Assembly: GCF_002116635.1 (NCBI RefSeq)
Contig: NZ_LQPW01000178.1
Coordinates: forward strand, 1-64,000
Direction: 5' to 3'
Origin: Mycobacterium szulgai
Lineage (GTDB): Bacteria; Actinomycetota; Actinomycetes; Mycobacteriales; Mycobacteriaceae
DNA length: 64,000 bases
Shown piece after piece: positions 24,663 through 33,810 of this stretch. Every line of letters begins with the position of its first letter. Positions within the stretch are counted from its first letter, which is position 1. The notes beneath the pieces are model-generated. The model searched no databases and had not been told where the DNA came from. It worked only from the letters and a program-made list of their open reading frames with translations. The position numbers were made by a program, and so were the translations under genes.

Positions 24663-26534
24663 ATGACCACGTTGACGCTGCAGGACGTGGCTGACCTTGC
24701 CAAGGTACAGCGGCCCGTGGTCAGCATGTGGCGAAAGCGGCGAATGGTGCGCGGCGTCTCTATCCCGTTTCCGACTCCTGTGGCGACGGTCGACGGCGTC
24801 GCACGCTTCCCTCGTGACGCTGTGGTGGATTGGCTGGTGCGAACCGGTCGCGGGAATAACCTCGAATGCGACTATGACGCGCCCGCGGTGGCGGCACCGG
24901 ACGATGCCGGCCTAGAGGACGTTGTAACGCTGCTTTGCTGGCATGTGGTCACCGGACAAGAACTCACCAGCGTGTCGCACGCCGACTTGGTACGTTCGGC
25001 CGAGCGGTTCGATCCCGAGGACACTCTGCTGTCGACAGAGATTCGCGAGCTGCGGGTGTCCGATAGCGCGCTCGTCTACGTCGACGATCTGGTGGAAGCC
25101 TCGCGCGGTCCGGCAGACGCGCTGCAGCGGGTCGAGGCCGGGCGACTCAAGCGTCGCGAACAATTGCGCGAACTCACCGACTACGCGGTGAACTTGTTGC
25201 GCTGCATGGTTGAAGCCGCGGCTATCCATCTCGAAGACGACCGGGTTGTGCTGCGCGCCGAAGGTTCACCGGTGGCGCTTGATGTGGCCGAGGTGTGTGG
25301 GCTCGATGTCGCATCGAATGATCGGCCGCTGCGTCGTCGTGCGGTCATTCGCGGCATACACGTCAGGGAAAATGTTGCATCCCAATGCGTTTCAGCCTTG
25401 TCGCTCGTCGGACTGGATGTCGTAGACGCGCTCGATCGCCTCGATGATGCTGTACTCGCGCTGCGACCAAGGGACGTTGCGATAGTTATTGGATCTGCGG
25501 CCGCACTCTCGGACGGGCTTGCCGGGCCAATGCAGAATCGGCGTGCGGGGGCACTTCGAGTGGGCAATCTTGTTGCCGCCGTACGCCTCCCGCGGGGACT
25601 CTGGCGTGAGGCGCACCGGCAGAGCCTGGCGGTGTGGATATGTGTAGGGGGTGCGAATGCGCAGCAGCCTTGGGTTGCTGACCTCGGAGCTGTCGAGCAC
25701 ATCGAGTTAACCGATATTGCCGCCGATGTCGCCGGCGCCCTGGCGCAGACGGAGGATCGCGCTTTCCGGTACGCACGACGCATTCAGCTATCGAACGTGC
25801 TGGCCGGGTCTGCTGTGGTGCCCAGAGGAGTACGGGCGGTGCGGCTGCGCGGGCACGACGAGGGGGAGCATGTAGAGGCAGTGCACCGGGCTACGTTGGT
25901 GACGACAGCGCCGCTGATGCCGCTGGACGCGTTGGTGTCCGCGGCCCCTGGGCGGATTCACCTGGCACACCGTTCCCTGCACGAGCTGCATGCCGCGAAA
26001 CGGCTGTTGCTCAAACGGGGGCGGCGCATAAACGGCAGTCATGGATCCCCGGAGGGAACGGTGCGGGTGCTGCCTGAAGAAGTGGTTGGGAGGCTCGCGC
26101 TTGATCCCGTTGATGCCGAGGCGAAATACCCGCGTGCGACTCGTACCGAACCAGGCGACGTGATCTTTGTAGAAAAGCCGCGGCCACGGGCTTGGGTGGA
26201 TCGGGTGGGTGGGGCGATGGTGGCCTGCCCTGCCCGGATCATTCGCTTGTCCGCATCGGCGGAAGTCGGCCCCCTAGTGCTGGCCACGCTCATCAATGAA
26301 ACCGCCTGTCCCGGAAGTGAATGGCCGACTTGGTCGGTTCCAGTTTTGCCGCGCGGCGAAGCCGAGCGCCTTGAGGCGGCGTTGGCAGAGGCTGATGAAT
26401 ACGAACGACAAGCAAGCCGCCGGGTAGCTGCAGTTCGGGAGTTGAAGACGGCGCTCATCAACGGGGTTGCCGCCGGCGCCCTCACCCTCGATGTGGAACA
26501 CAGTGCGCCGGGGTTGCCCGGCGCCGGAAACTAG
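24663..26534 (+). CDS. HTH protein resembling a catalytically stripped HsdM-HsdS fusion
   Basis: 623-residue protein. Residues 3-60 look like an HTH followed by a WL motif (TLQDVADLAKVQRPVVSMWR, then DAVVDWL), the kind found at the start of many actinobacterial N6-methylases. Residues ~190-420 resemble the methylase fold (LRPRDVAIVIG, VAAVRLPRGLW, SLAVWICVGG), but no DPxxGSG and no NPPF/NPPY motif exists. Residues ~440-610 look like an S-subunit half (GDVIFVEK) and end with an HsdS-like helix (RRVAAVRELKTALINGVAAG). ATG 24663 follows AAAGGAGG by 4 bases. The stop is 14 bp before hsdM, so it is co-transcribed with the R-M genes. The role is inferred: regulator or accessory DNA-recognition factor. 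Confidence 0.72.
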   Translation: MTTLTLQDVADLAKVQRPVVSMWRKRRMVRGVSIPFPTPVATVDGVARFPRDAVVDWLVRTGRGNNLECDYDAPAVAAPDDAGLEDVVTLLCWHVVTGQELTSVSHADLVRSAERFDPEDTLLSTEIRELRVSDSALVYVDDLVEASRGPADALQRVEAGRLKRREQLRELTDYAVNLLRCMVEAAAIHLEDDRVVLRAEGSPVALDVAEVCGLDVASNDRPLRRRAVIRGIHVRENVASQCVSALSLVGLDVVDALDRLDDAVLALRPRDVAIVIGSAAALSDGLAGPMQNRRAGALRVGNLVAAVRLPRGLWREAHRQSLAVWICVGGANAQQPWVADLGAVEHIELTDIAADVAGALAQTEDRAFRYARRIQLSNVLAGSAVVPRGVRAVRLRGHDEGEHVEAVHRATLVTTAPLMPLDALVSAAPGRIHLAHRSLHELHAAKRLLLKRGRRINGSHGSPEGTVRVLPEEVVGRLALDPVDAEAKYPRATRTEPGDVIFVEKPRPRAWVDRVGGAMVACPARIIRLSASAEVGPLVLATLINETACPGSEWPTWSVPVLPRGEAERLEAALAEADEYERQASRRVAAVRELKTALINGVAAGALTLDVEHSAPGLPGAGN

Positions 26535-26548
26535 AAAGGACGCATGCG

Positions 26549-28171
26549 ATGCCGCCCCGGAAAAAGCAGGAGCCGCAAGCACCGTCGACAATGAAGGAGC
26601 TCAAGGACACGCTCTGGAAGGCCGCGGACAAGCTCCGCGGGTCGCTGTCGGCCAACCAATACAAGGACGTGATTCTGGGGCTGGTTTTTCTGAAATATGT
26701 CTCCGACGCATTCGACGAGCGTCGCGAATCGATTCGTGCCGAGTTGGCCGCCGACGGCATGGACGAGGATCAGATTCAAGAACTGATCGACGATCCTGAG
26801 GAGTACCACGGCTACAACGTGTTCGTGGTGCCACCGACCGCGCGGTGGAAGTTTTTGGCGGAGAACGCGAAAGGCAAGCCCGCGAGCGGGGATCAGCCCG
26901 GTAAGAACATCGGAAAGCTGATTGACGACGCCATGGATGCCGTGATGGACGCTAATCCTACGCTGGGTGGCACGCTGCCACGGTTATACAACCGCGACAA
27001 CATCGACCAGCGGCGGCTCGGCGAACTGATCGACCTGTTCAACAGTGCGCGATTCAGCCGTCAGGGTGAGCACAAAGCGCGAGACCTGATGGGGGAGGTC
27101 TACGAATATTTCCTCGGCAACTTCGCCCGCGCGGAGGGCAAGCGGGGTGGTGAGTTCTTCACCCCGCCCAGCGTGGTAAAGGTGATCGTTGAGGTGCTTG
27201 AACCTGCCAAGGGCCGTGTGTACGACCCGTGCTGCGGGTCGGGCGGCATGTTCGTGCAAACCGAGAAGTTCATCGCAGACCACCACGGCGACGCGAAAGA
27301 CATTGCCATCTATGGCCAGGAGAGTATCGAGGAGACCTGGCGCATGGCCAAGATGAACTTGGCCATCCACGGGATCGACCACAGTGGGTTGAGCAGCCGG
27401 TGGGGCGACACGTTCGCGCGCGATCAGCATGCCGACGTGCAGATGGACTACGTAATGGCGAATCCGCCGTTCAATATCAAGGATTGGGCCCGCAATGAAG
27501 AGGACCCCCGGTGGCGGTTCGGCGTACCGCCGGCCAACAACGCCAACTATGCCTGGATTCAGCACATCCTGTTCAAACTCAAGCCCGGCGGCGAAGCCGG
27601 CGTTGTGATGGCCAACGGGTCGATGTCGTCGAACTCGAACGGAGAGGGTGACATTCGTGCGCAGATTGTGGAGGCCGACCTGGTGTCCTGCATGGTCGCG
27701 CTGCCGACACAGCTCTTTCGCAGCACGGGAATTCCAGTGTGTCTGTGGTTTTTTGCGAAGGATAAGGCCGCGGGTAAGCAGGGATCGGTTGACCGCTCCG
27801 GTCAGGTGTTGTTCATAGACGCCCGCGAGCTGGGTTACATGGTGGACCGGGCCGAGCGGGCGCTGAGTAACGACGACATCGTGCGCATCGGTGACACCTA
27901 CCACGCGTGGCGCGGTTCTTTGTCGGCTGCCGCAAAAGGTGTTATCTACGAGGATGTTCCGGGGTTTTGCAAATCGGTGACGCTGGCGGATATCAAGGCG
28001 GCGGACTACGCGCTGACGCCCGGCCGGTACGTCGGAGCGCCCGAGGTCGAGGACGATGGTGAACCGATCGACGAGAAGATCGCTAGGTTGAAGACGGAAC
28101 TTCTTGCGGCATTTGATGAGTCGGCGAGGCTGGAGAAGGTGATTCGGGAGCAGTTGGAGCGACTGTCGTGA
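26549..28171 (+). CDS. hsdM: Type I restriction-modification DNA methyltransferase subunit
   Basis: 540-residue N6-adenine methyltransferase, the same length as H37Rv Rv2756c. The N-terminal helical domain has KLRGSLSANQYKDVILGLVF. The SAM motif is DPCCGSGGMF (D226), the catalytic motif NPPF is at residues 305-308, and GEFFTPPSVV precedes it. Pro306, whose change to Leu inactivates the enzyme in some M. tuberculosis lineages, is intact. Start ATG 26549, with GAAAGGA 8 bases upstream. The stop overlaps hsdS (GTGA). With HsdS it methylates a bipartite site; which site depends on the HsdS used. Confidence 0.97.
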   Translation: MPPRKKQEPQAPSTMKELKDTLWKAADKLRGSLSANQYKDVILGLVFLKYVSDAFDERRESIRAELAADGMDEDQIQELIDDPEEYHGYNVFVVPPTARWKFLAENAKGKPASGDQPGKNIGKLIDDAMDAVMDANPTLGGTLPRLYNRDNIDQRRLGELIDLFNSARFSRQGEHKARDLMGEVYEYFLGNFARAEGKRGGEFFTPPSVVKVIVEVLEPAKGRVYDPCCGSGGMFVQTEKFIADHHGDAKDIAIYGQESIEETWRMAKMNLAIHGIDHSGLSSRWGDTFARDQHADVQMDYVMANPPFNIKDWARNEEDPRWRFGVPPANNANYAWIQHILFKLKPGGEAGVVMANGSMSSNSNGEGDIRAQIVEADLVSCMVALPTQLFRSTGIPVCLWFFAKDKAAGKQGSVDRSGQVLFIDARELGYMVDRAERALSNDDIVRIGDTYHAWRGSLSAAAKGVIYEDVPGFCKSVTLADIKAADYALTPGRYVGAPEVEDDGEPIDEKIARLKTELLAAFDESARLEKVIREQLERLS

Positions 28172-29379
28172 TTTCCGTTCGTGTGGGCACTCTCGTACGC
28201 GAAGGCGTACTTCGTGTGGAGGACGGTAACCATGGTGAATACCGTCCGCGTCCTGGTGAGTTCGTCGTCGATGGTGTGCCATTCATTCGTGCTGCTGATA
28301 TGTCGAGCGGAGTAATCGACTTCGAAGGCGCGGGGCGAATCAATGGTGTTGCACGAGCACGCATCAGAAAAGGTATCGGTGCACCGGGGGATGTGATTCT
28401 GTCTCACAAGGGAACTGTCGGGCGCATTGCAGTCGCCCCGATGACGTCGCCAGACTTCGTATGCTCACCTCAAACGACCTTTTGGCGCTCCCTGGACCCC
28501 AATGTGCTTGATCAACGGTTTCTTCGTTACCTGATGGCATCCGAGAGTTTCCGAAGGCAACTCGATGTGCTCAAAGGGCAAACGGACATGGCACCGTACG
28601 TCAGCTTGTCTGATCAGCGTTCCATAGAAATTGAATTACCGCATATCGACGAGCAACGGGCTATTGCAGGTGTGCTCGGTGCCCTCGACGACAAGATCGC
28701 CGCGAACAAGCGATTGGTTGAGGCCGCGCGCAAATTGGCTTCTGGACGGTTCGTCGGCAGTTTGAGCGTTAGTATCAAAATTCCGGTTTCGGACGCAATT
28801 GTGATGTTGTGCCGCGGCGTGACTCCAAAGTACGTCGATCGCAACGGTATTACGGTTTTGAACCAAAAATGTGTGCGTGATCAGCGTGTGTCGCTAGACC
28901 AAGCACGTTTGATGGCGCCCCTATCGAACCGCCTTGATCGCATGCTGCAAAAGAATGATGTTTTGGTGAACTCGACGGGCGTGGGGACGCTGGGCAGGGC
29001 TGCGCGGTGGACTCGGGAATCGGGGGTGACGGTCGACTCGCACATTACGATAGCTCGGTTTGATGAGTTTGTTGTAGACCCGGTGTGCGCCGGGTTCGCG
29101 CTCCTCCGGCTGGAGAATGAGATCGAAGCGCTCGCGGAGGGTAGTACTGGGCAAACGGAGCTTCGAAGAGAATTGCTAGGCAGCTTGATTCTGGAAGTTC
29201 CGGCGAGGTCTGAACAAGCTCGCCTCGGCCGAGAACTTGATGAGTTGGACTCCTTAGAACGTTCGAGACTCGACGAGTCGCGTCTGCTGGCCTGTGCCCG
29301 TGACGAACTCCTTCCCCTCCTGATGTCCGGCAAACTCGGGGTCAAACACGCCGAGGCTGTCGTGTCGGAGGTGTTGTGA
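28168..29379 (+). CDS. hsdS: Type I restriction-modification specificity subunit (second hsdS)
   Basis: 403-residue full-length S subunit with two target-recognition domains (about residues 1-155 and 185-345), the central helix (VLGALDDKIAANKRLVEAA) and the C-terminal helix (LLPLLMSGKLG). GTG 28168 overlaps the hsdM stop by 4 bp. In H37Rv only a fragment (hsdS.1, Rv2755c) is annotated at this position, so the gene here appears to be the intact ancestor. It is A+T-richer than the surrounding core genes. It is the S subunit in the hsdM-hsdR operon and so probably sets the restriction target. Confidence 0.93.
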   Translation: MISVRVGTLVREGVLRVEDGNHGEYRPRPGEFVVDGVPFIRAADMSSGVIDFEGAGRINGVARARIRKGIGAPGDVILSHKGTVGRIAVAPMTSPDFVCSPQTTFWRSLDPNVLDQRFLRYLMASESFRRQLDVLKGQTDMAPYVSLSDQRSIEIELPHIDEQRAIAGVLGALDDKIAANKRLVEAARKLASGRFVGSLSVSIKIPVSDAIVMLCRGVTPKYVDRNGITVLNQKCVRDQRVSLDQARLMAPLSNRLDRMLQKNDVLVNSTGVGTLGRAARWTRESGVTVDSHITIARFDEFVVDPVCAGFALLRLENEIEALAEGSTGQTELRRELLGSLILEVPARSEQARLGRELDELDSLERSRLDESRLLACARDELLPLLMSGKLGVKHAEAVVSEVL

Positions 29380-29966
29380 TGGCTCAGAACGAGGCGGACG
29401 ACAGCCAAGTTCCCTTTCTTGCGGTATCTGTTGACAAGTCCGCCGCTCTGAGGTGCCCACAGCGTCTCGATGTCGTCAGCGCTTGGGTCCAAACTTGCCG
29501 CCCACGAGCGGTTGTGGCCGCGAACCAAGAACTCGTTGCCACGATTTGGAGTGCCGGCGCGGAAAACCTGGCCCGGCAGGATGATGAAGGTTGGGTTGCC
29601 CGTGTCATCGACGGGCTGACTTCTGATTTGAAAAAACGTTTCCCGGATGCTAGGGGGTTCTCGCCTCGGAATCTCGAGTACATAGGCACGTTTGCGGCGG
29701 GATGGCCGGAGGATGCAATTGTGCAAGCGCCGCTTGCACAATTGCCGTGGTATCACCACATCGCATTACTAGAGAAGCTCGATAGCCCTGAACTGCGGCT
29801 ATGGTACGCACAAACCGCCGTCGACCAACGGTGGAGCCGGAACGTAATGGTCCACCACATCGAGGGCCAACTCCACCACCGGGTCGGCCGCGCCCTTATC
29901 AACTTCGCGCAAACACTGCCGCCGGCCGAGGCCGAGCTAGACGTCGGAAGCGATGAGGAGCCATGA
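29379..29966 (+). CDS. DUF1016 N-terminal (YhcG N-domain) protein lacking the nuclease domain
   Basis: 195-residue protein matching the N-terminal DUF1016/YhcG domain, with characteristic phrases GWVARVIDGLTSDLKKRFPD, GFSPRNLEYIGTFA, LPWYHHIALLEKL and WSRNVMVHHIE. Full-length YhcG proteins add a C-terminal PD-(D/E)XK nuclease domain; here the protein stops after the N-domain, apparently naturally, because the stop overlaps hsdR (ATGA at 29963). ATG 29379 overlaps the hsdS stop by one base; GTG 29376 is also in frame. Its place between hsdS and hsdR suggests an accessory to the restriction complex. A perfect 31-nt palindrome lies within the gene at 29715-29745. Confidence 0.85.
   Translation: MAQNEADDSQVPFLAVSVDKSAALRCPQRLDVVSAWVQTCRPRAVVAANQELVATIWSAGAENLARQDDEGWVARVIDGLTSDLKKRFPDARGFSPRNLEYIGTFAAGWPEDAIVQAPLAQLPWYHHIALLEKLDSPELRLWYAQTAVDQRWSRNVMVHHIEGQLHHRVGRALINFAQTLPPAEAELDVGSDEEP
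29715..29745. repeat. Perfect 31-nt palindrome inside the DUF1016 gene
   Basis: Two perfectly complementary 15-bp arms (29715-29729 and 29731-29745) around one spacer base. It encodes AIVQAPLAQLP. Such symmetry inside coding DNA is very unlikely by chance; it could form a stable hairpin in mRNA just before hsdR or bind a dimeric protein. Confidence 0.85.
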
Positions 29967-32900
29967 CCGAATTCAACGAGGCAGCCTGGGAGCACAAAGT
30001 TCTGGACGACCTGGCCGAGCACGAGTGGACCCCGATGTCCGGCAGCGACATTGCCCCCGGCACGGTCGGCGGCCGCGAATCGTGGTCCGACATCGTGCTG
30101 CCAGACCGCATGCTGGCCAAGATGCGCGAGCTCAATCCCGATGTCCCCGGTGAATACCTGGACCAGGCGCGGTCCGAGATCGTTCAGCCGCGCTCTCAGG
30201 ACACCATCACAGAGAACTTCCGGCTGCACCGCTACTTTGTCGAGGGCTACCGCGGTTTCAACTATATCGACTCGGACGGCATCGAGCAGAACCCCACAAT
30301 AAGGCTGATCAGTCATCGTCCCGAAGAGAACGAATTCCTTGCCGTCCAACAGGTTACGATCCGCTCGACCGAGCAGCATCGGCGTTTCGACGTCGTGCTC
30401 TACCTCAATGGGATGCCTGTCGCGATCTTCGAGCTGAAGCAGGCCGGTGCGCAGCACGCTGACATCGCCGCCGCGCACGCGCAACTCCAAACCTATCGAC
30501 GCGAATTCCCGATGGCCTTCCGGTTCGCGGTGCTCACTATAATCAGTGACGGCATCAACGCTCGGTACGGCACACCTTTCACCCCGTTCGAACATTTCGC
30601 GCCGTGGAATGTCGACGATGACGGCAAACTCATCGAGATCGGCAAGTCCGCCAACGACGTGGATGTGCCGATCGAGCTGGAGACTCTGATCGATGGTCTG
30701 TTCAACACCGAGCGCTTCCTTCAGCTGCTGCGCAATTTCACCGCCTTCGATGAAGATGGCGACAAGCTCATCAAGCGAATTGCAAAGCCGCACCAGTACT
30801 TTGCTGTTAGCAAGGCGGTCGGGCATACGGTGCAGGCGGCGGAGACCAATGGCAAGGCCGGTGTGGTATGGCATACCCAGGGCTCGGGCAAATCGATGGA
30901 AATGGAGCTTTACACGCACCTGGTCGCCCGACACCCGAAACTGAAAAACCCGACCATCGTGGTCGTCACCGACCGCACTGACCTCGACTCGCAGCTCTAT
31001 GAAACATTCAATCGCTCAGCGCTGCTTGCCGAATCTCCGGTGAAAGTGGCCACGCGATCCGAGCTGCGTGACGAACTGTCCAACCGCACCACCGGCGGCA
31101 TCTACTTCACGACTCTGCAAAAGTTCGGTCTCACGAAGGCCGAGCGTGGCGCCGGTATTGACCATCCGAAGCTAACTGACCGGCGCAATATCATCGTCAT
31201 CGTTGACGAGGCCCACCGCAGCCACTACGACAACATCGACGGCTACGCCCGTCACATCCGCGACGCGTTGCCTAACGCAGTGTTCATCGCCTTCACGGGT
31301 ACGCCGATTTCGGAGGTCGACCGCGATACCCGCGCGGTCTTCGGAGCGACCATCGACAGCTACGACCTGACCCGGGCAGTAGCCGATAACGCCACGGTGC
31401 CAGTGTATTTCGAGCCGCGGCTGGCCAAAGTCGGTTGGGCGGAAGGCGTCAGTGAGGGCGACCTCGATGACGCCGCCAAAGAGGTAACCCTCGGCCTCGA
31501 CGACGTCGAACGGGCGCAAATCGAGAAGTCGGTCGCCGTCATCAACGCAATTTACGGCGCCCCTGAACGCCTGGCAAAGCTGGCCGAGGACATCGTGACG
31601 CACTGGGAAGCACGCTCCGAAGCGATGCGACCGTTCATAGGTTGCAGTGGCAAAGCGTTCGTAGTCGGTGCAACACGAGAGATCTGTGCGCGGCTCTACG
31701 AGCAGATCATCGCGCTCCGCCCGGACTGGCACCACGAATCCGTCGACAAGGGCGTCATCAAGGTCGTCTACTCGGGTTCTGCACAAGATCCGGAGCAAAT
31801 TGCGAAACACGTTCGCAGGGAAGGCCAAAACAAGACCATCCAGAAGCGGTTACGCAACCGCGAAGACGAACTACAGATCGTCATCGTCAAAGACATGATG
31901 TTGACCGGCTTCGACGCGCCGCCGCTGCACACCTTGTATCTGGACCGTCCGCTCAAAGGCGCGCTTCTGATGCAGACGCTCGCACGGGTTAATCGGACGT
32001 TCTGCGGTAAGCCGTCGGGCCTGCTGGTCGCTTACGCGCCGCTGGTAGACAATCTCACGGCGGCCCTAGCCGAATACACGGACACGGACCGCGCCGAAAA
32101 GCCGCTAGGCAAGGACATCGAAGCTGCGGTGGACGAGACCGGGAAGCTCATTGCGCGGCTGGACGGGCTGTGTGCAAGCCACGACTGGCGGTCCAGGGTG
32201 CCACTAGTGGGCTGGTTGAAGGCGGCGATCGGCCTGGCCGCCTACCTGCGTGATCCGACCACGCCGGGAAATCAAACTCAACCGACACTCGGCGATCAGT
32301 TTCGTACGCTGTCAAATCATTTGGCACGTGCTTGGTCGTTGTGTGCGGGCAATGAGACGCTGGGCGAGTTACGGCAGACCGTGAAGTTCTACGAGCAGGT
32401 CCGTGTGGTGATGGGCAAGTTCGATGCTCAGCAGCGCCAGGCTGAGGGCAAGCCGATCCCGGAGGAAATCAAGCGACTGCTCTCGCAACTGGTCGACGCC
32501 TCGACAGCTGGTGGCGAAATCATCGACATCTACGAGGCCGCGGGACTCGGCAAGCCGTCGCTGTCCGACCTGACGCCGGAATTCGAAATGAAAGCCAAAA
32601 AGTCTGAAAACCCGCACTTGGCCATTGAGGCGTTACGCGCTCTGCTCACCGAGGAGATGGGCGGCGCGACCCGGAACAATCTTGTACGTCAGCGTGACTT
32701 TGCTGAACGGGTCTCGGAATTGATGCGCAAGTACACCAACCAGCAGCTCACCTCGGCGGAGGTGATCGCCGAACTCATCGCGATGGCCAAAGAAGTTGCC
32801 GCTGAGGGAGATCGGGGCAAGAGATTCACGCCGCCGCTGTCACACGATGAGCTTTCCTTCTACGACGCGGTTGCCGACAATGAATCGGCGGTTGAAATCC

Positions 32901-33169
32901 AGGGTGAAGCGGTCCTGGCGCAGATAGCCCGTGAATTGGTGGCGGTGATGCAGCGTGACACCAAAACTGACTGGACTGTGCGGGATGACGTGCGTGCAAA
33001 ACTGCGGTCGTCGATCAAGCGGCTGTTGGTGAAGTACAAGTACCCGCCGGACAAGCAACCGGCGGCGATCAAGTTGGTGATCGAACAAATGGAGGCGTTA
33101 GCGCCGCGGTACGCGGAGCAAGCGGGTCGATTGACCGACGGGGAGAAAGTCCTGAACGTGTCTCCGTGA
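29963..33169 (+). CDS. hsdR: Type I restriction endonuclease subunit R
   Basis: 1068-residue R subunit that translocates DNA and cuts it when the HsdMS complex meets unmethylated sites. The N-terminal nuclease has D143 and E157-x-K159 (FDVVLYL, FELKQAG). Superfamily 2 helicase motifs follow: Walker A GSGKS at 307-311, DEAH at 415-418 and FTGTP at 444-448. A helical C-terminal region should contact HsdM. All motifs look intact, so restriction should be active. ATG 29963 overlaps the upstream stop by 4 bp. I recall no hsdR at this locus in H37Rv, so this window probably shows the unreduced version. Confidence 0.96.
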   Translation: MTEFNEAAWEHKVLDDLAEHEWTPMSGSDIAPGTVGGRESWSDIVLPDRMLAKMRELNPDVPGEYLDQARSEIVQPRSQDTITENFRLHRYFVEGYRGFNYIDSDGIEQNPTIRLISHRPEENEFLAVQQVTIRSTEQHRRFDVVLYLNGMPVAIFELKQAGAQHADIAAAHAQLQTYRREFPMAFRFAVLTIISDGINARYGTPFTPFEHFAPWNVDDDGKLIEIGKSANDVDVPIELETLIDGLFNTERFLQLLRNFTAFDEDGDKLIKRIAKPHQYFAVSKAVGHTVQAAETNGKAGVVWHTQGSGKSMEMELYTHLVARHPKLKNPTIVVVTDRTDLDSQLYETFNRSALLAESPVKVATRSELRDELSNRTTGGIYFTTLQKFGLTKAERGAGIDHPKLTDRRNIIVIVDEAHRSHYDNIDGYARHIRDALPNAVFIAFTGTPISEVDRDTRAVFGATIDSYDLTRAVADNATVPVYFEPRLAKVGWAEGVSEGDLDDAAKEVTLGLDDVERAQIEKSVAVINAIYGAPERLAKLAEDIVTHWEARSEAMRPFIGCSGKAFVVGATREICARLYEQIIALRPDWHHESVDKGVIKVVYSGSAQDPEQIAKHVRREGQNKTIQKRLRNREDELQIVIVKDMMLTGFDAPPLHTLYLDRPLKGALLMQTLARVNRTFCGKPSGLLVAYAPLVDNLTAALAEYTDTDRAEKPLGKDIEAAVDETGKLIARLDGLCASHDWRSRVPLVGWLKAAIGLAAYLRDPTTPGNQTQPTLGDQFRTLSNHLARAWSLCAGNETLGELRQTVKFYEQVRVVMGKFDAQQRQAEGKPIPEEIKRLLSQLVDASTAGGEIIDIYEAAGLGKPSLSDLTPEFEMKAKKSENPHLAIEALRALLTEEMGGATRNNLVRQRDFAERVSELMRKYTNQQLTSAEVIAELIAMAKEVAAEGDRGKRFTPPLSHDELSFYDAVADNESAVEIQGEAVLAQIARELVAVMQRDTKTDWTVRDDVRAKLRSSIKRLLVKYKYPPDKQPAAIKLVIEQMEALAPRYAEQAGRLTDGEKVLNVSP

Positions 33170-33301
33170 CGCCACTGGAAGAGCGGCGGGCCGATAGTAA
33201 GAACCTATGGCTGGTCTATCGTTTCGTGTAGTCGAAGACCCACTGCATAGTTGGCGCCTGACCACAGCATTCCGTCGCCACAGGCTGCAGCTCAACATTG
33301 A

Positions 33302-33682
33302 TCAAACTGGATCAGTGGATTCTTGCCCTAGTGCTCGTGCGACCTGTTTGCCGTTGTCGGTGAGCTTCATCCATGCCGCCCAAATCCACACTGCAGGATC
33401 ATCGTAATGATTGACGTAAGCGTCGGAAATCTTCTGCATTGACGTGGCGAGCGGTTCGTTCCATTCGACCCAACTTCCGTCGTCGCCGGACATAGCGCCG
33501 AGGGAGAAAAGTCCATCGCTCACCAGCGAACGTACCGTCTCTAATGTCTCTTTCTGCAGTTCTGATATCGGTATCGCCGGATTCAGTCGAGTGACGTGGG
33601 AATCAACGACCGTAAGCGGCACGGCACCTTCTAGCCCATCGAGCAGCAGCTCTTCACGTACTCTTCTGCGAATGTTGTTCAT
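33302..33682 (-). CDS. Putative immunity protein or partner of the upstream WXG toxin-like protein
   Basis: 126-residue acidic protein with no signal peptide or membrane segment. It begins MNNIRRRVREELLLDGLEG and contains SYDxDD-like stretches such as ISDAYVNHYDDPAVWIWAAW. An in-frame ATG at 33739 would add 19 residues, but neither start has a convincing ribosome binding site. It lies 128 bp downstream of the WXG/YxxxD protein gene on the same strand, the usual place for an immunity gene. I do not recognise the family by name, so the role is inferred from context. Confidence 0.6.
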   Translation of the reverse strand: MNNIRRRVREELLLDGLEGAVPLTVVDSHVTRLNPAIPISELQKETLETVRSLVSDGLFSLGAMSGDDGSWVEWNEPLATSMQKISDAYVNHYDDPAVWIWAAWMKLTDNGKQVARALGQESTDPV

Positions 33683-33810
33683 TCTGCGCGCTGCTCTGAG
33701 TTGTGTCGAACGACCTGCATAGCCTATCGCCTCAAACATTCTGCTGCAGCTGGCATTTCGTACCTAACTTTTCGGCGGGGCGGTGTTTTCTGACTGCATG
33801 TCAAGTCTTG

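Noticed and set aside
33207..33407. Plus-strand reading frame of 66 codons downstream of hsdR
   Set aside because: It lies mostly antisense to the minus-strand immunity-like gene, has no recognisable features and no ribosome binding site.
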